From Accumulibacter sp. (GTDB lineage: Bacteria > Pseudomonadota > Gammaproteobacteria > Burkholderiales > Rhodocyclaceae): a stretch of 64,000 bases of DNA. The stretch lies in NCBI RefSeq assembly GCF_029255125.1, contig NZ_JAPUVR010000100.1, forward strand, positions 62,001 through 126,000. The letters are read 5' to 3'. Below are positions 51,629-60,360 of this stretch, in pieces. Under the pieces are notes generated by a model. It made no database searches, was not told the DNA's origin, and saw only the letters and a list, made by a program, of their open reading frames with translations. Made by a program: the position numbers and the translations under genes. Numbering within the stretch: the stretch's first letter is position 1; each line of letters starts with the position of its first letter.

Positions 51629-54600
51629 TCAGCCCTTGGCGGAGCGGGGTTCGGCCGAGGCGGTCGGCTTTCCGGCAGTGGGCGATGCTTCGCAGCGTGC
51701 CCATCTGGGCACGCTCCCCGCCAAGCGCTGCGCCCCTTGCGCGAGTTCGGCGATCTGGGTGTAGCCGAAGTCGTCGGCCAAGGCGCGCAGCCCGGCCGCC
51801 GCCGGCGGAGTCTGTACGGCCACCTCCCCGATCAGCCGGTCGATCTCGTCCATCTCGGCGCGGACCGCCGCCCGCGCCAGCTGCTCCAGTAGATCGCCGG
51901 GCAGGGAGCGCAGAGCGTCTGCCAAGGCAGCGCCGTCCAGCGCCTGCTCCGGCGCCGTCCCGGCTTCGCCGTAGAGGTAACGCGCGCCCAGATGCTTCTC
52001 GATCAGCTCCAGCAGCGCTGCCGCTCGGTAGGGCTTACGCAGGAAGTCGTCGCAGCCCGCCGCCAGGATCTCGGCCCGCTCTTCCTCGAAGCTGCTGGCG
52101 GTCAGGGCGACGATTCGCGTCTCGGCCCCGCCCGGCGCGGCCCTGATCCGCCGGGCTACTTCCCGCCCGTCGAGGTTCGGCATCCGCATGTCCATCCAGA
52201 TCAGGTGCGGCCGCCAGCGCTCCCAGACCGCGATGGCCGCGAGCCCGTCGGCGGCCTCCTCGACGGCGAAACCCAGTGGCTGCAGGAGTTGGCCCAGCAG
52301 GTGCCGGCCGTTGGCGTCGTCGTCCACCACCAGGATGCGCCAGGCTGGTTGCCCCGGCGCCAAGCCGAGCACCGGCCGGCGGTCGGGCTCGGCTGCCCGC
52401 GCTGGGCCCACCGCGACCTGCGCGGCGATGGTGAAAGTGAAAGCGCTGCCCGCGCCGACCTCGCTGCGCGCCTCGATCCCGCCCCCCAGCAACTCGGCGA
52501 ACTGCCGGGTGATGGCCAGCCCCAGGCCGGTGCCTTCCTCCGCCCTGCGGCCGGAGACGGACTGGGCGAAGGGCTGGAACAGCCCGGCCAGTTCCTCGGC
52601 GGCGATACCGACGCCGGTGTCGACCACTTCAAACTTCAGGCGCAATTCGTCGGCCGGCGCCGCGGCCGATCCCTCCAAGGCGGGTGGCGGGGACGCGCTT
52701 ACGCGGACGCTGACACCGCCGCGTTCGGTGAATTTGAAGGCGTTGTTGATCAGGTTGATCAGCATCTGCCGCAACTTCACCTCGTCGGCGCGGACGTGGC
52801 GGGGAACGTCGGCCGCCCGTTCGACTCGTAGCGTCAGTCCCTTGTTCGCCGCCTTGATCGCGAACATGTCCTCCAGCCCGGCGAGCAGCTCGTGCAGGTC
52901 GAAGTCGCTCGGGTTGACCACCGCGCGCCCCGCCTCGATACGCGACAGGTTCAGCACGTTGTTGATCAGAGTCAGCAGATGGTCGCCGCTGCGGTGTACC
53001 GTGGCCAAGTGCTGCGCCTGCGTCGGCGACAGCCGCTCCCGGCCGCCGGCCGCTTCGCGTAGCAGCAGTTCCGAGAAGCCCAGCACCGCGTTCAGCGGCG
53101 TGCGCAGTTCGTGGCTGATGTTGGCCAGAAACGCACTCTTGGCCCGGTTGGCCGCCTCGGCTTGCTCCTTGGCTTGCGTCAACTCCACCGTTCGACTGTC
53201 GACCAACTCCTCCAGATGGTCCCGATAAGCCAGTAATTCCGCTTCCGCCCGCTTGCGGTCAGTGATGTCTTCCACGATGCCTTCGAGAAAGCGCGGCGCG
53301 CCCGCGTCGTCGTGGAGGGTGACCAGGTAGAGATTGGCGACGAACTCCGAACCGTTGCGGCGCCGGAAGCGATTGGTGTGCTGGGTAACCTCGACCGCCC
53401 CGACCGATTCCTCGCCAACGGACGAACGCTCGTCGGTTCGCATAAAAAGCCCGCTGGCGACATTGTGCCCCGCCCGGATCATGGCGTCGGGAGAGGTGTA
53501 GCCGAACAGGGTCGCCATGACTGGATTCGCTTCGAGGATTCGGCCCTCCGGCGTCGAACGAAAGATCCCCACCGGCGCGTTCCAGACGATCGAGCGATAT
53601 TTCCGTTCGCTTTCCCTGAGCTCTTCTTCGGCCCGCACCCGTTCGCTGATGTCTACCGCCAGGCCGAGCAATTCCGGGGTGCCGTCAGCGCCCGGCAGCG
53701 AGCTGTAATAGTTGTCGAAGTGGATACCCCCTACACTGGAATAGGTGTATTGGACCGATCCCTTGATGGCTTGCCGGATCTGGTCGCAAAGCTCGGGGTA
53801 GTCGCGATAGAGATCGAACACCGACCGGCCGACCGCCTCGCCGGGCTGCAGACCCAGGCCCGCCAAACCCTTGCCATCGCTCATTGTGAACACGCCGTTC
53901 CGGTCAAGCTGGTAAATGACCACCGGTGCGTTGGTGATCACCGACCGAAAGCGGGCCTCGTTGGTGGCCAGCTTCCGTTCCCGTTGCCGAATCGCCTGGG
54001 ACATTCGATCCAGGTCCTCGGCCAAGCTGTCGAGTTCCCGGATATTGGAGATCGGCCAAGGCTGATCGTAATCCCCTTCGGCAATGGCGTGCGCTTGCGC
54101 CGCATAGCCACCGATACGACCGGCTACGGCGCGCGCCAAAAGCAGCGTGGCGATTGTCGCCAGCAGCAGCGCGACCACCGCGCCTGCGGTCAGGGCCAAG
54201 AAGGTGGACAGCAGCGGCTTGAGCGCGTCGGTACGCGCTTGGGCGACCAGCACCATCCAGCCGATTTCCGACACACTCACCAACGTGCCGATGGCAACTT
54301 GACCTTCCAGCTCCATGTCCCGGGTCGTGAAGCGCCCCCGCAAGGCGTCGCCGATGATGGGCAGGCGCGCGAGGTTCAATTGCTGGCCGCCTCCCTTCCA
54401 CCGCGAATGCGCGACGATTTGGCCCCGGCGGTCGAGGATCATCGTCGTCATGGCCGATTCAGTGGGCAGGTGGCTGACGAACTCGGAGAGACCGTCGATG
54501 GCCACTTCGCCGATCACCACCTGCCCGTCGACCGGGATCGCCAGACTCACCACCAGCCGGGCGCTGACGGCGGACAGGAAAACCTCCGACCACACCGGCC

Positions 54601-55069
54601 CTCGCCGCTCGCGGGCTTCGCGCAGGACGTTCCATTGTGAGAGGTCTATCCCGAGCAGATCGCCGCGCTGCCCGCGCTGCGCTGTCGGCAAGCCGACAGC
54701 GAAAGCCGAGTCGTCTGCGTCGGCAACGTAAATGGCCGCGAACATTTCGCCCGTTCCGCAATGCGCGTCCAAGGGCTGACTCCAGAACGAAGCGGTCTGC
54801 CGCCCGCGTTCGCGAAAGTACGCCGCCAGTCCGGTTAGCTCTCTCCCGGCGCCACGCAGGTGCGCCTCGATCTGACCGGCGATGGCGCGCGCCAGCGCCT
54901 GATGGCGCGCTTCGACATCCTGCAGTGCCTGCGGCAGGAGAATCCACAGGATCAGCGCGGCGACCAGCAGCAGCGGCGCCATGCCGGCCAGCGTGAAGCG
55001 CAGCGCCAGCCACAGCCGCAGCGCGCGGGCGACCGGCGGGCGGCTACCGGATGACCACGAATTGGCCAT
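51629..55069 (-). CDS. Hybrid sensor histidine kinase (Cache-like sensor, HAMP, PAS-PAS, HisKA, HATPase, REC, degenerate HPt)
   Basis: An 1146-residue membrane kinase. N-terminal helix about 28-50 ([20 protein letters not shown]); a large periplasmic sensor; a second helix near 285-310 ([20 protein letters not shown]); a HAMP-like segment; two PAS regions ([39 protein letters not shown]). The H-box is [20 protein letters not shown]. The ATPase has the G boxes [13 protein letters not shown] and GTGLGLAI. The receiver has [10 protein letters not shown] and the phosphoacceptor in [12 protein letters not shown]. The tail resembles an HPt domain but lacks a clear phospho-His. It overlaps the preceding binding-protein gene by 26 bases. 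No separate response regulator is adjacent. Confidence 0.92.
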   Translation of the reverse strand: MANSWSSGSRPPVARALRLWLALRFTLAGMAPLLLVAALILWILLPQALQDVEARHQALARAIAGQIEAHLRGAGRELTGLAAYFRERGRQTASFWSQPLDAHCGTGEMFAAIYVADADDSAFAVGLPTAQRGQRGDLLGIDLSQWNVLREARERRGPVWSEVFLSAVSARLVVSLAIPVDGQVVIGEVAIDGLSEFVSHLPTESAMTTMILDRRGQIVAHSRWKGGGQQLNLARLPIIGDALRGRFTTRDMELEGQVAIGTLVSVSEIGWMVLVAQARTDALKPLLSTFLALTAGAVVALLLATIATLLLARAVAGRIGGYAAQAHAIAEGDYDQPWPISNIRELDSLAEDLDRMSQAIRQRERKLATNEARFRSVITNAPVVIYQLDRNGVFTMSDGKGLAGLGLQPGEAVGRSVFDLYRDYPELCDQIRQAIKGSVQYTYSSVGGIHFDNYYSSLPGADGTPELLGLAVDISERVRAEEELRESERKYRSIVWNAPVGIFRSTPEGRILEANPVMATLFGYTSPDAMIRAGHNVASGLFMRTDERSSVGEESVGAVEVTQHTNRFRRRNGSEFVANLYLVTLHDDAGAPRFLEGIVEDITDRKRAEAELLAYRDHLEELVDSRTVELTQAKEQAEAANRAKSAFLANISHELRTPLNAVLGFSELLLREAAGGRERLSPTQAQHLATVHRSGDHLLTLINNVLNLSRIEAGRAVVNPSDFDLHELLAGLEDMFAIKAANKGLTLRVERAADVPRHVRADEVKLRQMLINLINNAFKFTERGGVSVRVSASPPPALEGSAAAPADELRLKFEVVDTGVGIAAEELAGLFQPFAQSVSGRRAEEGTGLGLAITRQFAELLGGGIEARSEVGAGSAFTFTIAAQVAVGPARAAEPDRRPVLGLAPGQPAWRILVVDDDANGRHLLGQLLQPLGFAVEEAADGLAAIAVWERWRPHLIWMDMRMPNLDGREVARRIRAAPGGAETRIVALTASSFEEERAEILAAGCDDFLRKPYRAAALLELIEKHLGARYLYGEAGTAPEQALDGAALADALRSLPGDLLEQLARAAVRAEMDEIDRLIGEVAVQTPPAAAGLRALADDFGYTQIAELAQGAQRLAGSVPRWARCEASPTAGKPTASAEPRSAKG

Positions 55070-56183
55070 CGCGCACGACGCTCATATGGATCTGGCGGAT
55101 GACGTCACCGAACTGGTCGAAAAGGATCGGTTCCTGGACTCCCTCGAAGCGGGGCGCGGCCCGCAAAGTCTCTTTCACCCGCTTCGGGTCTGGTTGCCGG
55201 GCCAACACCTCCATGAGGATGTTGGCAGCATCGAACGCCATCGTCCCGCTGAACCCGGGTTCGCGATGAAAGCGTTCGCGATAGGCTTTCCGAAAGGCCT
55301 GATAGGCGGGCGCTGTGCTCTCGCGATCGAAGTTCTGTGCCACCATCACGCCTTCGACCGACTTGCCGCCGAGTTCCAGCAGGCGTTCGGTGCCCGCCCA
55401 CCCGGACACGATGATCGGCAGGTGGCTTCCCAATTTGCGGATCTGCTGGCACAGCAGCGCGGTATCCATCGAATTGGCGACGATGAGCAAGCCTTTCGCC
55501 GGCGTCGCCAGAAGGTCTTGAGCCACCTGCACGAAGGCCGTTTCGCTACTCGACTCGAAGCCGACCGCTTTGCGGACTTCGCCCCCACCCTTTTCATACG
55601 TGGTGCGGAAGGCGTTAAGCCAACGTTCGGAGTACGACCGGTTGCTCAGGTCGTAGGCTGCCACGAGCGGCCCGAGGGGGCGCTCCTTCAGGTGATACTG
55701 GGCGATCTGGGTTGCGGCCTCGGCGGTCGACATGTTGACGCGATACAGATAGTCATCCTTGCCGGTGAGCTCGTCGGTCGTGGCGCTCGAACTGATCACC
55801 ATGACCTTGGCCTCGTCGACGATAGGCACGATGGCTTTCGCCATCGTGCTGGTGATTGGGCCGACGATGCCTACCGCTCCCTGTTGGAGCAGTTCGCGCG
55901 TCACCCTTTGCGCTACCTCCGTGCTCTGCTCGTCGTCCTTCATCACCAGACTGACCTGGCGGCCGCCGACGCCGCCCGCCTGGTTGCGCAATTCGACGGC
56001 GAGTTGGACGGCGTCGCGGGCGGCGATCCCGAGATCGGCTCCGCGGCCGGAGATCCCGCCGACAAAGCCCAGGGTAATTGGCTCCGGCGGCGAGCAGCCC
56101 GGCAAAGCCGCGGCAGCGAGGATGGCGACCGCGACGGCTCCGAGGCAAGCCCGTATCGAATTGATAACTGGTTGACTGTTCAC
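55044..56183 (-). CDS. Periplasmic ligand-binding lipoprotein (branched-chain amino acid type)
   Basis: A 379-residue type I periplasmic-binding protein. The signal peptide ends in the lipobox LPGC (about Cys30), so it is a lipoprotein. The mature start is ITLGFVGGISGRGADLGI, and QLAVELRNQAGGVGGRQVSL, GIVGPITSTMAKAIVP and GFSGTMAFDAANILMEVL are typical of LivJ-like proteins. There are no transporter permease or ATPase genes nearby. It is joined to the hybrid kinase by a 26-base gene overlap. It probably presents a small ligand (amino acid, amide or aromatic) to the kinase; the ligand is unknown. Confidence 0.9.
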   Translation of the reverse strand: MNSQPVINSIRACLGAVAVAILAAAALPGCSPPEPITLGFVGGISGRGADLGIAARDAVQLAVELRNQAGGVGGRQVSLVMKDDEQSTEVAQRVTRELLQQGAVGIVGPITSTMAKAIVPIVDEAKVMVISSSATTDELTGKDDYLYRVNMSTAEAATQIAQYHLKERPLGPLVAAYDLSNRSYSERWLNAFRTTYEKGGGEVRKAVGFESSSETAFVQVAQDLLATPAKGLLIVANSMDTALLCQQIRKLGSHLPIIVSGWAGTERLLELGGKSVEGVMVAQNFDRESTAPAYQAFRKAYRERFHREPGFSGTMAFDAANILMEVLARQPDPKRVKETLRAAPRFEGVQEPILFDQFGDVIRQIHMSVVRDGQFVVIR

Positions 56184-56678
56184 GTCTGGCGACTCGATGG
56201 TTTGGTTGGAACTGGATTGGATACTCGATGCACGCCTCTACATGACGACCTCTCGGCTACACGCTCAGGTCGAAAAAACGTTGAGAACGTTTCCCAGCAG
56301 CGTTGATTTGCGGGGGAGAGACTTTGCGATCGGAACTGTCGTGGACGGGGTTCCCGCTAGTAGATGGGTAACAGGCTCGACAGGAGCCACTGTCTGCGCT
56401 GCACATTGGCAGTCTATACCGAAATCGAGAGATGTGGCCCCGTTTGTTTGGGCAGCAAAAGCTCTTCGATAAGTGGTGGGGCCCTGCGAGTTTCGCTCGG
56501 CTGACCGGTGAAGCGCTTGGTTTCGACCTTCTAGGGTCTTATCCAAACCGGATAGTGCTCGGTGGAGCTTGTGGTCGAAAGAGCGTGCGGTGGGAAAGTC
56601 GCCAGGCGTTTCCACGGCCAGCCGCCCGTTATGCGCCAGCGCATCGTCCACAAATCCGCCGAGCCCCTTGTTGAGGCT
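56184..56678. other. Gene-poor region with decayed sequence next to an IS remnant
   Basis: About 500 bases with no gene I can support. The only long frame (minus strand, 56265-56651) has no recognisable motif, unusual composition and no ribosome-binding site. The promoter for the binding protein-kinase pair should be near 56184-56260. The part from 56640 to 56678 lies immediately beyond the IS3-type reading frame and could be its terminal non-coding segment; I saw no clean terminal repeat. Confidence 0.6.
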
Positions 56679-57385
56679 TTAGGCGGCGTCCGGCGCCTTG
56701 CCGTCCAGGGCGCGGTGCGGTCAGCGTTCGTTGTAGAAGCGGATGTATGCGGCCAGCTTGGCTTCTTGCCTCTCTAACGCTGTCGTAGGCTTTGAGAGAT
56801 ACCGCAGCATCCTTGGCCGCCTTCCACAGGCGCTCGACAAAGACCTTGTCACGCCAGGCCCCCGTGTCGCCCATGCTGATCCGGAGGTCGTGCGCCTTGA
56901 TAGACCCGTGAATTCGCCGCCGGTGAACGGGCAAAGCTGATCATTGTTGAGGATTTCCGAGCACCCGTGACGGTGAACGGCGGCGCGCCCTGCATCCAGA
57001 CAGAAGTCAGTCGTCAAGGTGTTGGAGAGCCGTCAGGCGAGCACCCGCCTTGCGGTCCAGTCGATTACAGCGAACCAATGGAGGAAGCCCGGCGCATCGG
57101 AATGCAGGTGATGTCAGCGGCCCACACCTTAGTGGGCAGCTCGACGGCGAAGTCGCGCAGCAGAACCGGATGGATTTCATCACCGCGTTGCCGACGGGAG
57201 ATGTTGCGCTTCCGATGGAGCGCCTCGATGCCCATGCGCGCGATCAAGGCGCCGATGTGCCGGCGCCCGGCCTGGAGCCCCTCGGTGCGCAGCAGATCGC
57301 GCAACATGCGGTAGCCGGCGAAGGGGTGCTCGAGAGGCAACTGGTCGATGCTACGCATCAGCGCCAGATCCGCTAGCGTCGTGTC
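56679..57385 (-). pseudogene. Decayed IS3-family transposase (OrfB)
   Basis: Minus-strand remnants of an IS3-type OrfB are spread over several frames. In order: LADLALMRSIDQLPLEHPFA, then AGRRHIGALIARMGIEALHR and KVWAADITCIPMRR. A frame change consistent with loss of one G in the GGGG before TTC follows, then AVIDWTARRVLA. A TGA stands where TGG (Trp) is expected, followed by RLSNTLTTDFCLDA, another shift, GAWRDKVFVERLWKAAK, another shift, and YIRFYNER. An in-frame TGA interrupts this before PHRALDGKAPDAA, and the original stop lies at 56679. The DDE residues are partly visible (ADIT, the N-terminal D; VFVERLW, the E). OrfA is missing. It is clearly non-functional. Confidence 0.88.
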
Positions 57386-57489
57386 GCTCTTGAGGGCTGC
57401 CGACATCGGCATGTGGCGGGTACGCGCAGCCGCGAGAGCTGCGTCAGTCTGGTGTCGGCAAGTGTGCCGCGGCAGGCAAGTGCGGGTAG

Positions 57490-57687
57490 TGGCTTGGTTG
57501 GATCGGGCTCGACGAGTTCTGCACCGGCGTGCGCACATTCGCCTCGGAGGGCGGCTACCGGCTGCTCTACGCCGCCCTGGGGGATATGCCCCAGGCGCTG
57601 GGCCTAAATCCCCGCTTTTCTCGACCCAGGCCGTACAGGCTACCGCGCATGCTGGTGGAACAGGCTAATTTATTGAGGAAGGTCTGA
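57490..57687 (+). pseudogene. Orphan 3' fragment of an unidentified gene
   Basis: A 65-codon plus-strand frame that opens after a stop at 57487 and has no suitable start codon. It reads WLGWIGLDEFCTGVRTFASE, then GGYRLLYAALGDMPQALGLN and PRFSRPRPYRLPRMLVEQAN before the stop at 57685. The peptide looks like a genuine protein C-terminus. It begins right where the IS remnant ends, so the gene may have been cut by the insertion. I do not recognise the family. Confidence 0.4.
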
Positions 57688-57776
57688 CTGGCATCGGTTT
57701 TGCTAGTAGCAGATCGACCTCCTCACAGCTAGCGCACAGCGGGCGGTCGACACTTACAATCCTCGGGAGAATTGCC

Positions 57777-57968
57777 ATGTTCAAGAATACGATCGTTCGT
57801 CTGCTGCTCACTTCCCTGGTCGCCGGCTTGCTCTCGCTGAGCGCAGTCGCTCCTGCGGCGGCGAAGAACAGCGTCAGCCTGGGTGGCGGCGTCAAGTGCA
57901 CCTGGGTTCTGGTCTCGTCGGTGAACGGGACGAATACCTACAAACAAGTCTGCCGGAAGGGCGTCTGA
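57777..57968 (+). CDS. Small secreted protein, unknown
   Basis: A 63-residue protein with a clear signal peptide: basic start MFKNTIVRLLL, hydrophobic core and cleavage region SAVAPAAAK. The mature peptide of about 34 residues (NSVSLGGGVKCTWVLVSSVN, then GTNTYKQVCRKGV) contains two cysteines 19 residues apart that could form one disulfide. CGGGAG lies 7-8 bases before the ATG. No family is recognised. It ends shortly before the beta-barrel gene and may be part of the same transcript. Confidence 0.6.
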   Translation: MFKNTIVRLLLTSLVAGLLSLSAVAPAAAKNSVSLGGGVKCTWVLVSSVNGTNTYKQVCRKGV

Positions 57969-58005
57969 TATTCGCGCCTGCTGGCAGCTTGCGGCATGCG
58001 GGCAG

Positions 58006-58920
58006 GTGCTCGGCGCGCTGCTGCTCTCCGGCAGCGCCCTGGCGGCTCCGCCATCGGCAGCCACGCTCGCGGCGGAAGTGGGCTGGGGTCATGAATCCCA
58101 GACCTCGCCGCTGGTGCAGATTTCGCCGCAGGGCACGCTCATTTTTCTTGGCGGACTGCGCCGGCTCGCCGGCAGTCATTGGCGGGCCAACCTCAGCGGG
58201 CTGCGTGACTGGTCGCTGTTTGGCGACGTTCGCTTGGCGCTGGCGGGTGACGTGCATGTCAAACGCTCGTCGCAGACACCCGATTTCGATTTCCTGAACG
58301 CTTCGCTCAGCCCAGCGCTGCGTACGTCGCTCGGCGAACGCGCCAACGTCGGTATCGCCGGCCACTGGCAACACATTGATGTGGCCGGCGAGCATTTCCG
58401 GACGACCCGTTCACTGCAGCTCGACTGGACCTACGCCGATGGCGAGGGCAGTCACTGGGTGATCATGCTGGATTCCGGTCGCAACCGCCATCGTGGCGAT
58501 CTGGTCGATCTCGATTCCACGAGCAGCACGCTGTTGCTCCAACGACATGTCGAGGCGCCGCTGCCGGGAATCGATGCGCTCGACCTGGAGCTCTACCTGG
58601 TGCGTGAGCAGAATGATCGCGGCTTCCGCGAACTCTCCAGCCGCAGTCATCTGCTGCATGCCTCGTTGGAGCGTGCTTGGCTCGGCGTCACCTGGTCGGC
58701 TGGCGTGGCCTGGCAGCAAGCAAGATTCGCTGCCGCGCTCTTGCCGACGCTGCCGCTGCGCCGTGACCAGGCGTGGACGATCGAGCTGGCAGCGGCGGTC
58801 GAGATGGCGCCTGGCCGGACGCTGCGCGTAGACTACGTTGGTGTGCGCAATGACTCGAACGTCGCCCTGTACCAGAATCGCTATCGGCAGATCGGCGTTG
58901 TGTTGCAGATTTCCTGGTAG
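58006..58920 (+). CDS. Outer-membrane beta-barrel protein, unknown
   Basis: A 304-residue protein from a GTG at 58006. A short hydrophobic signal (MLGALLLSGSALAAPPSAA) is followed by alternating polar/hydrophobic strands, for example SLQLDWTYADGEGSHWVIML and TWSAGVAWQQARFAAALLPT. It ends in an aromatic residue (VVLQISW), as expected for BAM substrates. The pattern resembles surface lipoprotein assembly-type (DUF560-like) or OmpW-sized barrels, but no family is certain. No ATG is available in this frame; the open frame extends upstream to 57925 without a normal start codon. Confidence 0.6.
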   Translation: MLGALLLSGSALAAPPSAATLAAEVGWGHESQTSPLVQISPQGTLIFLGGLRRLAGSHWRANLSGLRDWSLFGDVRLALAGDVHVKRSSQTPDFDFLNASLSPALRTSLGERANVGIAGHWQHIDVAGEHFRTTRSLQLDWTYADGEGSHWVIMLDSGRNRHRGDLVDLDSTSSTLLLQRHVEAPLPGIDALDLELYLVREQNDRGFRELSSRSHLLHASLERAWLGVTWSAGVAWQQARFAAALLPTLPLRRDQAWTIELAAAVEMAPGRTLRVDYVGVRNDSNVALYQNRYRQIGVVLQISW

Positions 58921-59001
58921 GCGGCGACGGATGCTGGCGATCTGGTCTACGGTCACGCTATTCTCGCCATTTCGTCCGTCTACCGAAGGTAAAGAGTCAC
59001 C

Positions 59002-60357
59002 ATGAAACCTGTCGACCAGCCAGCTCCGTTCAATCTCCTGCGCTGGTTCGCCTGGTTGAGCCCGCTGGTGATCGCAATGATCGCTTTGGCCAACGCCTGG
59101 CTGATCTCGCGCTTTCTCAACGAACATCTCTTTCAGCGCGAAGCGTCTATCTCGCGCGATTTTGTGCAGACCATTCTGCTTGCTGACGAGTCCGTGGCCT
59201 ATTTGGCGGGGAGCGACGATGCGGCGCTGCGCGGCCGCTTTCGCGAGTCGATCGCTCAGCTTTCGAAGATGCCGGACGTTCTGCGCGCCAACGTCTTTGC
59301 GGCCGATGGCAGCATTCTTTGGTCGAGCAATCCGGATCTCGTCGGCAAGCGTTTTGCCGACAACGACGAACTGGTGGAAGCGATGCGCGGCGAACTTGTC
59401 GTTCACGCTGGACGGATTGCGCGCGATGAACGGCAGAAGCGGGAACACGAAGGTCTCGATCCATCGGTGCAGTTCTTCGTCGAGACCTACATTCCATTGG
59501 TCGCACCGGGCGGCAGTGGTGTGCTCGGCGTGGTCGAGATCTACAAGGCACCCCTGGCGCTCAGTCAGGCGATTCGTGAAGGACAGACGCAGGTCGGCCT
59601 GGCTGCGCTGGCCAGCGCCTTGGCCTTGTACCTCAGCCTGTTCTGGCTGATCCAGCGGGCTGACCGGACGATCAAACTGCAGCATGCGCGCTTGCTCGAC
59701 GCAGAAACACTGGCCGTGATCGGCGAGTTGACTGCGGCCGTGGCGCACAATATCCGCAACCCCTTGGCGTCGATCCGCTCGGCAGCCGAGCTCAGCCTGG
59801 ACATGCCGCTCGACGATTGCACAGAGCAGGCGCGCGACATCATCCGCGAGGTGGACCGCATTTCCGGGCGGATCACCGAGTTGCTGCGCCTTTCCGGGCA
59901 GGAGGTACGCGGACGGGAACGTGTCGATCTGGCAGCCTTGCTGCAACGGTGCGTGATCGAGTGCCGGTCGAGCTTTGCCGAGCGCGGAATGCCGCTTAAC
60001 TTCGAGTGCCGCTCTGCGCAAGCGTGGATAACCGCCGATCCGGCGCTCCTGCAGCAGGCCTTCCTCAGTCTGCTCAGCAACGCAGCAGAAGCGATGCGCC
60101 AGGGCGGTACCTGCCAAGTCATCGTCGAGGACGCGACGGCAAAGGAGATCAGGGTGGTCGTCGCCGATTCTGGCTGTGGCATCACGCCAGAGTCGATCGG
60201 CCAGGTCTTGCGTCCATTCTTTACCAGCAAGCCGCAGGGCCTTGGCCTCGGCCTACCGTTTGCCAAGCGCATCGTCGAGCGCTTCGGCGGCAGGCTCAGC
60301 CTGAGCAGCGTTCCGGGTGAGGGGACCGAAGTGCAGATGTTTTTTCCGAGGGCGTAA
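59002..60357 (+). CDS. Membrane sensor histidine kinase (NtrB-like, partner of the sigma-54 regulator)
   Basis: A 451-residue kinase. Two membrane helices, WFAWLSPLVIAMIALANAWL and LAALASALALYLSLFWLI (about 195-215), flank a periplasmic sensor. The H-box is GELTAAVAHNIRNPLASIRS, with Asn after the His instead of the more usual Glu. ATP-lid motifs include LLSNAAEAMRQGG, VADSGCGITPESI and GLGLGLPFAKRIV. AAGGTAAAGAG precedes the ATG. The response-regulator gene starts three bases after its stop. The signal is unknown. Confidence 0.92.
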   Translation: MKPVDQPAPFNLLRWFAWLSPLVIAMIALANAWLISRFLNEHLFQREASISRDFVQTILLADESVAYLAGSDDAALRGRFRESIAQLSKMPDVLRANVFAADGSILWSSNPDLVGKRFADNDELVEAMRGELVVHAGRIARDERQKREHEGLDPSVQFFVETYIPLVAPGGSGVLGVVEIYKAPLALSQAIREGQTQVGLAALASALALYLSLFWLIQRADRTIKLQHARLLDAETLAVIGELTAAVAHNIRNPLASIRSAAELSLDMPLDDCTEQARDIIREVDRISGRITELLRLSGQEVRGRERVDLAALLQRCVIECRSSFAERGMPLNFECRSAQAWITADPALLQQAFLSLLSNAAEAMRQGGTCQVIVEDATAKEIRVVVADSGCGITPESIGQVLRPFFTSKPQGLGLGLPFAKRIVERFGGRLSLSSVPGEGTEVQMFFPRA

Positions 60358-60360
60358 ACC

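Noticed and set aside
53312..54640. 442-codon plus-strand frame opposite the hybrid kinase
   Set aside because: It mirrors the codon pattern of the kinase and has no motif.
56265..56651. 128-codon minus-strand frame beside the IS remnant
   Set aside because: No ribosome-binding site, no recognisable motif, and it lies in decayed DNA. It may be non-coding IS sequence.
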